56,401 nucleotides of DNA, taken from positions 1 to 56,401 of the forward strand of contig NZ_BADA01000145.1 of NCBI RefSeq assembly GCF_000333395.1, in the 5' to 3' direction. The position numbers were made by a program, and so were the translations under genes. The stretch's first letter is position 1. Each line of letters starts with the position of its first letter. The stretch is from Microbacterium sp. B19 (GTDB lineage Bacteria; Actinomycetota; Actinomycetes; Actinomycetales; Microbacteriaceae). The notes beneath the pieces were generated by a model. The model saw nothing but the letters and a program-made list of their open reading frames with translations, had not been told where the DNA came from and did no database searches. This document shows, one piece after another, positions 51,864 to 56,401 of the stretch.

Positions 51864-52099
51864 TACAGCTTCACGCCCTTCGCCTGCAGGTCACGGACGA
51901 CGGCCTCGATACCGCGCGCGTCGATGACCTTGATGCCCTTCGCCGAGACGTTGAGCTTGATGTTGCGACCCAGCGACGGAACGAAGTAGGTCTTCTTCTG
52001 CACGTTCGGGTCGAAGCGGCGCTTCGTCCGGCGGTGCGAGTGCGAGATGTTGTGACCGAAGCCGGGAACCGCTCCAGTCACCTGGCACACTGCTGCCAT
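51863..52099 (-). CDS. rpmB: 50S ribosomal protein L28, zinc-independent type
   Basis: 78 residues: [20 protein letters not shown] and [17 protein letters not shown]. Only one Cys remains where the zinc form has CxxC, so zinc binding is lost. First gene of the operon, ribosome-binding site AGAAGGAG. Confidence 0.96.
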   Translation of the reverse strand: MAAVCQVTGAVPGFGHNISHSHRRTKRRFDPNVQKKTYFVPSLGRNIKLNVSAKGIKVIDARGIEAVVRDLQAKGVKL

Positions 52100-52246
52100 G
52101 GTGATGTCTCCTTCTGTACCGTGACACCGGACGGTGCCACCCAAGATCCCTTGTCTGCACCCCGTTCCGGGCACAGCACGAGGCCGGGATCGGAAGAAGG
52201 GGTACGTACTGCGTGCTGGAGTGCGCGCAGACAAGCGTTCAGTCTA
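52100..52246 (-). promoter_or_regulatory. Promoter and leader of the rpmB operon
   Basis: TAGACT at 52246-52241 (minus) is a candidate -10, giving a leader of about 135 nt. Near the ribosome-binding site the leader has the imperfect 20-bp palindrome 52121-52140 (GTG-A-CACCG-GA-CGGTG-C-CAC). No AT-rich Zur box is visible. Confidence 0.5.
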
Positions 52247-52305
52247 GCACGGACGGCGTGTCGCCTTGACGGGCCGGCGCCTCCGACGCATCCCGCCCCC
52301 GCTCA

Positions 52306-52363
52306 GCGATCCGCGCAAACTCAGTCGGATCGACCTGGATGCCACTGAGGTTGCGCGAATCGC
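52306..52363. repeat. Long imperfect palindrome
   Basis: Arms of 20 bp (52306-52325 and 52344-52363) match at 18 positions around an 18-nt centre. It lies between the glycosylase stop and the rpmB promoter. The arms include CGCGCAAAC, like the outer arm of the palindrome at 32406. Confidence 0.75.
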
Positions 52364-52395
52364 CGAGGTTACGCCGGGGAAACCCGGGGCCGATC

Positions 52396-53064
52396 TCAAC
52401 GCGCCGCCTCCGCCGCCCCTCGCCCCCACCGGAACGCGGACACAGTCGGGTCGCCGTCGATCCAGAACCGCCACGGGAAGGCATCCGTCCCCGCGATCCC
52501 GGCCACGCCCACGCGCGGACCGGTCGTCGCCGCGACCGGCTCGTCGGGCAGGAACAGCCGCGCCCGGGCGCCCGCCCGTTCGGCTCCCGTGACCGCGTCG
52601 ATCCCGTCGTGGACCGGATGCCGGAGGCCCACGGCATCTCCCAGTCGTCCGGGACCGCGCGCGAGGTCGCGTGCCGCGCGCACGACGCCCCCGCGCTCCC
52701 GCCGTCGGCGTTCGGCCACGTCGGTGCCCTCGATGACCTCGCCGCCGCGCAGCAGCACACCGCCGGCGACGCCGTCCGGACCGCACACCACATTGACGCA
52801 CGAATGGATGCCATGGCTCAGGTACACGTACAGGTGACCGGGTTCGCCCCACATGGTGGCGTTCCGCGCGGTCGGGCCGCTGCGTGCGTGCGAGCCCGGG
52901 TCGGGGCGGTCGCCCGTGCCGAGCCCGTGGTACGCCTCGACCTCGGTGAGGCGGAGGACCACGCGCTCCCCCGCGACCACCGTCTCGAGGTGCGCGCCGA
53001 GGAGCAGGGGCGCGACCTCGACGGGCAGAGCGGCGAGGTCGTCGCGCGTCGCGGGTCGCGTCAT
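52396..53064 (-). CDS. DNA-3-methyladenine glycosylase (AAG/MPG type)
   Basis: 222 residues. LTEVEAYHGLGTGDRPDPGSH contains the catalytic Glu and the family pattern; TMWGEPGHLYVYLSHGIHSC and CNVVCGP-like NVVCGPDGVAGGVLLRG follow. Excises alkylated purines. Start overlaps the upstream gene stop as ATGA. Confidence 0.92.
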   Translation of the reverse strand: MTRPATRDDLAALPVEVAPLLLGAHLETVVAGERVVLRLTEVEAYHGLGTGDRPDPGSHARSGPTARNATMWGEPGHLYVYLSHGIHSCVNVVCGPDGVAGGVLLRGGEVIEGTDVAERRRRERGGVVRAARDLARGPGRLGDAVGLRHPVHDGIDAVTGAERAGARARLFLPDEPVAATTGPRVGVAGIAGTDAFPWRFWIDGDPTVSAFRWGRGAAEAAR

Positions 53065-54467
53065 CCGGGCGGCACCTGGCACCACGACAGGTCGAAGCCC
53101 TGCAGCGCGGACAGCTCCTGACCGGTGTCGATCTCGACGAGATGCGTCTGGAGGCGCCCCGGGAGCGGCAGCTGGTACCGGTCGAACGGGTTGTCGACCG
53201 CCTGCGGGGCGACGAGCACCGCCGCGTAGCGCCCGCTCGGCGAGACGCACGTCTGCAGCACGGTGTCGGTGCCGGGGACCTTCAGCAGCGGACGCACCGC
53301 GCCGTCCGGGTCGACGTGCCCGATCGTCGTGGAGCGGTAAGCCCCGTCGGACCCGATGTCGGCGAACGAGCGGAGCGTGCCGGTGCCGGTTCCGGGCACG
53401 GGCGTCGCACGCCCCGGCATCCCGGGCGGGTCGACCGGGTCCTCGAGCGGCTGCTCCGAACCGTCGCTCAGGTTGATCTCGCGGATGCCCTCGAGCCGCT
53501 CGACGATCGCGATCGACGAGCCGCGGGCGATGCCGTCGATGGACTGGGCGGTGCCGAGCGGCGCGGCGTTGCCGCCCTGCGCGTCGGTCAGCAGCAGCCG
53601 GAAGTCGAACGTCAGCACGAGCATGCTGTCGGTGTCCGGCACGAACCGCCAGTCGGCGACACGCACGTCCCCGCCGTTGAGGCCGACCTCGACCGGCGGC
53701 GCCTCGTCGGCGGCCGACGCCGTGAAGAGCTTGCTCTCGCGTCCGCCGGTCGTGCCGAGGGTGGCATCCGAGAAGGTGAATCCGATGCGCTCACCGCGGT
53801 CGGCGGACTGCAGGTTCGACACGAACCCCGGGCCGGGCAGCGGGATGTCACGCGGGTTCTTGCCGTCGAGGTCGGTGATGATGACGCGCGCGCGGTCGTC
53901 CTCGCGCACCGAGATCACGAGGTGGTTCGCTGTCGCGCGGAAATCCTCGATGTGCGGGTGGGTGAACACCGGCAGCCCCGCGTCGCCGTGGAGGTCGGTG
54001 TGGAAGATCGTGTCGCCGGAGGACGTGCCGCGCTGCAACAGGAACGCCTGCAGCGGCGGAGTGCGGAAGGTCTCGGTCAACGTCGCCGCGGGCCCGGCGC
54101 CGAGCCCGCGGACGTCGTGGACGGTCACGCTGTAGTCGGAGTCGTCGCGCAGCGGGAGGGTGAAACGGATGCCGACGCTCCGCCCCGACGTGTCGACCGT
54201 GAACGGTGTCGCCGGCTGCACCTCGACCTGCGAGGGGTCGATCTTCGCGAGGGACTGCGTCGTCGTGAGGATGACCCGGGCACCGGATGCCGCGACCGCG
54301 GCGCTCGGGTCGACCTGCACGTCCGTGACCCGGGGGCCCTGCGCGACCGCGACGACACCACCGACCCCGCCGACCAGGACGAGCGCCGCGACCACGGCCC
54401 CGAAGGCGAGGAGATACCCGCGACCGCGGCGCCGGCGGGCGCGGACGCGGCGGGAGTCAGTACTCAT
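53061..54467 (-). CDS. Membrane-anchored propeller-like protein, unknown function
   Basis: 468 residues. N-terminal Arg-rich tail, one helix (GYLLAFGAVVAALVLVGGVGG), an Ig-like domain (about 45-135), and a region with repeated blade-like motifs (HTDLHGDAGLPVF, ITDLDGKNPRDIPL, LTDAQGGNAAPLG, HVDPDGAVRPLL) that suggest a TolB-like beta-propeller. Overlaps the upstream histidine-rich protein gene by 11 bp, so it belongs to the same operon. Confidence 0.75.
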   Translation of the reverse strand: MSTDSRRVRARRRRGRGYLLAFGAVVAALVLVGGVGGVVAVAQGPRVTDVQVDPSAAVAASGARVILTTTQSLAKIDPSQVEVQPATPFTVDTSGRSVGIRFTLPLRDDSDYSVTVHDVRGLGAGPAATLTETFRTPPLQAFLLQRGTSSGDTIFHTDLHGDAGLPVFTHPHIEDFRATANHLVISVREDDRARVIITDLDGKNPRDIPLPGPGFVSNLQSADRGERIGFTFSDATLGTTGGRESKLFTASAADEAPPVEVGLNGGDVRVADWRFVPDTDSMLVLTFDFRLLLTDAQGGNAAPLGTAQSIDGIARGSSIAIVERLEGIREINLSDGSEQPLEDPVDPPGMPGRATPVPGTGTGTLRSFADIGSDGAYRSTTIGHVDPDGAVRPLLKVPGTDTVLQTCVSPSGRYAAVLVAPQAVDNPFDRYQLPLPGRLQTHLVEIDTGQELSALQGFDLSWCQVPPG

Positions 54468-55314
54468 ACGGATCCGTCGGCTGGTCGATGGTCGCGACCT
54501 GGTCGGCGCGCACCTCGAGCGCCCCGTCCCCGCTCGAACGGACGGTTCCGGTCACGGTGACCCACTGCCCGGTCGCCGGCGCGGCGCCGTTGGCGCTGAT
54601 CGGCAACCGCGCCGTCTGCGCGTCGATGACGCAGTGCGTGATGACCAGGCGCGTGAGGTCGAAGGTCGCGCCGTCCTGCCCGGGCGTGATGAACCCGGTG
54701 AGGGTGACCGGCTTGCCGTCGAACGTCTCGGGGTTGGTCGCGTGCGCGAACACCGCCGCCCAGTCGCCGATGCCGAACTTCGAGGTGTCGCCGGAGGCCG
54801 CGAGCGTGATCACGTCGGCGCCGACGAACAACGGCGGGGCGCCGACGTCGCGCGAGACGGCGAGCTCGGCCGACAGCGCCGCGGGCGGGGTCAGCAGCAC
54901 CGCGACCACCGCACCCGAGGCGATGAGCCCGCCGCTGAACGCGGCGATGCCGGCCGGCGTCAGGCGCGGGCGCGCGGCGAGATGCTCGTGCGCGTCGTGA
55001 TCGTGGGCGTCGGCCGCGTCGGCGTGGGCGTGATCGGCGTGCGCGAAGGCCTCGCGACGGGCCAGCGCGGGCGCCGGGGCGTGCCCGTGCTCGTGGTCGT
55101 GACCGTGATCGGCCTCCGCACCGAGCGGCAGCGCGAACGTCGCGACGGAGCCGACGAGGGCGACCACCGCCATCCCGATGGCGAACCACGCCGAGTCGGG
55201 GTTGACGTACAGCGCGAGGCGGCCGGTGAGCCACAGCGCGATCGTCGTGACCGCGAGGCACGCGGCGAGGCCGACGCCGAGCCACCGCGTGGCCAGGGCA
55301 CCCGTTCTAGACAA
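54457..55314 (-). CDS. TIGR03943 family membrane protein with histidine-rich loop
   Basis: 285 residues. Two N-terminal helices, a histidine-rich cytoplasmic or surface loop (about 69-111, e.g. HGHDHEHGH and HDHDAHEH), a third helix, and a C-terminal OB-like domain with VTLTGFITPG and THCVIDAQTA. The family is usually paired with a COG0701 permease and Zur in actinobacteria, as here. TTG at 55314 overlapping the permease end is the only early start I can find, so the start is uncertain. Confidence 0.8.
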   Translation of the reverse strand: MSRTGALATRWLGVGLAACLAVTTIALWLTGRLALYVNPDSAWFAIGMAVVALVGSVATFALPLGAEADHGHDHEHGHAPAPALARREAFAHADHAHADAADAHDHDAHEHLAARPRLTPAGIAAFSGGLIASGAVVAVLLTPPAALSAELAVSRDVGAPPLFVGADVITLAASGDTSKFGIGDWAAVFAHATNPETFDGKPVTLTGFITPGQDGATFDLTRLVITHCVIDAQTARLPISANGAAPATGQWVTVTGTVRSSGDGALEVRADQVATIDQPTDPYEY

Positions 55315-56341
55315 GGAGGTTCACCACCGTTCCGAGCGCGAAGGCCGACAGCACGACCACGATCGTCAGCCCCACGAGCACGCGTGTGGTGAAGGTCGTG
55401 CGCAGCAGCGCGTACATCTTCAGGTCGACGACCGGACCGACGACGAGGAACGCGACGATCGAGCCCGGCGTGAAGGTCGAGGCGAAGGAGAGCGCGAAGA
55501 ACGCGTCGACGTTGGAGCACAGGGACACGACGACGGCGAGCACCATCATCGCCGCGATCGACAGCGCGGGGTCGGAGCCGATCGCCAGCAGCGCGCTCCG
55601 CGGGATCAGCACCTGCACCGCCCCCGCGATGAGCGAGCCGATGATGAGCGCCGGCATGACCGACCGCAGCTCGACGACGAACTGCGCGAGCGAGCGGCGC
55701 CCGCGCCCGCCGCGCTCCTGCACCACGATCTCGCACGTCTCGAGGAAGCGCTCGGTGAGGAGCTTGTCGGGATCCGGATGCCGGCTGTACAGCCAGCCGA
55801 TGAGGTTGGCGATGAGGAAGCCCCCGACGAGGCGACCCACCAGGATGCCGTCGCTCAGCCCGAACGCGGCGTTCGTGCTGATGATGACGATGGGGTTCAC
55901 GATCGGCGCGGCGACGAGGAACGTCAGGGTGTCCGACACCGCGAACCCGCGCATGAGCAGGCCGCGGGCGAAGGGCACGTTGCCGCACTCGCACACCGGG
56001 ATGAGCATGCCGAGGAGCGACAGCACCGCCCGGCGCGCCCACGGGGCGCGTGGCATCCATCGCTCGATCGCCCCGGGCGGCACCCACACCTGCACGATGA
56101 TCGAGAGCAGCACGCCCAGGACGACGAACGGCAGCGACTCGATCAGCACGCTGAGCGCGAGGGTCAGGCCGTCCTGCGCGCGGGTGGGGAGGGGCGCCGC
56201 GAAGAACGTGGGCGCGAGCGCGTCGATGAGGAACAGCGCGACGACGACGAGGAGACCCACGCCGAGGCCGGCGAGGGTACGCGTGACGCCGGAACGCGGG
56301 GGTGCCGACGCGACCGTGCGACTAGTCGTCGCCACGCTCAC
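55307..56341 (-). CDS. COG0701/DUF318 family permease
   Basis: 344 residues with eight to ten membrane helices. Signature PVCECGNVPFARGLLMRG with paired Cys, NPIVIISTNAAFG, and a second SLCSNVDAFFA motif. The family is linked to metal handling in Zur regulons. GTG start lies within the Zur coding end (overlap 20 bp). Confidence 0.88.
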   Translation of the reverse strand: MSVATTSRTVASAPPRSGVTRTLAGLGVGLLVVVALFLIDALAPTFFAAPLPTRAQDGLTLALSVLIESLPFVVLGVLLSIIVQVWVPPGAIERWMPRAPWARRAVLSLLGMLIPVCECGNVPFARGLLMRGFAVSDTLTFLVAAPIVNPIVIISTNAAFGLSDGILVGRLVGGFLIANLIGWLYSRHPDPDKLLTERFLETCEIVVQERGGRGRRSLAQFVVELRSVMPALIIGSLIAGAVQVLIPRSALLAIGSDPALSIAAMMVLAVVVSLCSNVDAFFALSFASTFTPGSIVAFLVVGPVVDLKMYALLRTTFTTRVLVGLTIVVVLSAFALGTVVNLLV

Positions 56342-56401
56342 GAGCGCGCGCCCGCGCGCAGTCGGCGCAGATGCCGAAGATGTCGACGACGTGCTCGGCC
56401 T
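56322..56401 (-). CDS. zur: Fur family regulator, likely Zur (C-terminal part only)
   Basis: Only the last 26 codons are in the window: AEHVVDIFGICADCARARAR... The CxxC (CADC) is the structural zinc site near the C-terminus of Fur-family proteins. Zur rather than Fur is inferred from the downstream permease and TIGR03943 gene. The stop TAG is at 56324-56322, inside the permease start. Confidence 0.75.
   Translation of the reverse strand, partial: AEHVVDIFGICADCARARARERGDD

Noticed and set aside
52100-52246. A Zur box upstream of rpmB
   Set aside because: The palindrome at 52121-52140 is GC-rich and unlike the AT-rich Zur consensus.

Overview
The window is high-GC actinobacterial chromosome. 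Gene content and style point to Microbacteriaceae, most likely Microbacterium: very strong G/C third-position bias, many GTG starts, extended TAGGCT-type -10 boxes directly in front of start codons, and a strikingly frequent GGATGCC heptamer. I see no phage, IS, plasmid, CRISPR or tRNA/rRNA genes. The species assignment is inference.

Region 1 (about 0.4-16.7 kb) looks like a self-contained catabolic island. One arm encodes an ALDH, an iron-type alcohol dehydrogenase and a 3-hydroxyacyl-CoA dehydrogenase-like protein, coupled by GTGA overlaps. Next come a GntR/FCD regulator and a GAF-AAA-Fis (AcoR-like) regulator. The other arm encodes a sugar-type ABC importer (lipoprotein, an ATPase naturally fused to a permease, a second permease) with an SDR inside the operon. 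Divergent from it run an HSL-type hydrolase, a Baeyer-Villiger monooxygenase, an SDR and a glutaredoxin-like protein. Together they form a plausible route: cyclic alcohol to ketone to lactone to hydroxy acid to semialdehyde to dicarboxylic acid, with uptake and regulation included. Three copies of a nested palindrome, each with a 67-bp core, sit exactly at the module borders.

Region 2 (16.7-32.4 kb) is mostly single housekeeping genes: a degenerate beta-lactamase-fold protein, M13 peptidase, MATE exporter, two small envelope proteins, TrmH, mntH-mntR with twin operators, an SDR, CsbD, a HAD phosphatase, YdeI, pyrE, a duplicated-domain membrane protein, xth, and a DGPF/ECF42 pair. Many start codons lie 6-7 nt after a -10 hexamer, suggesting leaderless mRNAs.

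Region 3 (32.4-46.6 kb) holds a nested palindrome, a remnant of an FMN reductase, an amino-acid permease, CorA, an EamA exporter, a serine-hydrolase-fold lipoprotein lacking its SxxK residues, an iron-box-controlled heme oxygenase, a PIF1-like helicase, a MerR/thioredoxin-reductase-like divergent pair around a 24-bp palindrome, and a glycosyltransferase-GH18 operon with a CelR/CebR-type operator inside its first codons.

Region 4 (46.6-56.4 kb) has a membrane-anchored unknown, a CopD-CtaG fusion, HU with a very strong terminator, a secreted protein with a sortase-like tail, a cluster of zinc-independent ribosomal proteins (L28, L33, S14), a 3-methyladenine glycosylase, and a chain running from the C-terminal end of a Fur/Zur gene through a metal-associated permease and a histidine-rich membrane protein to a secreted propeller-like protein.
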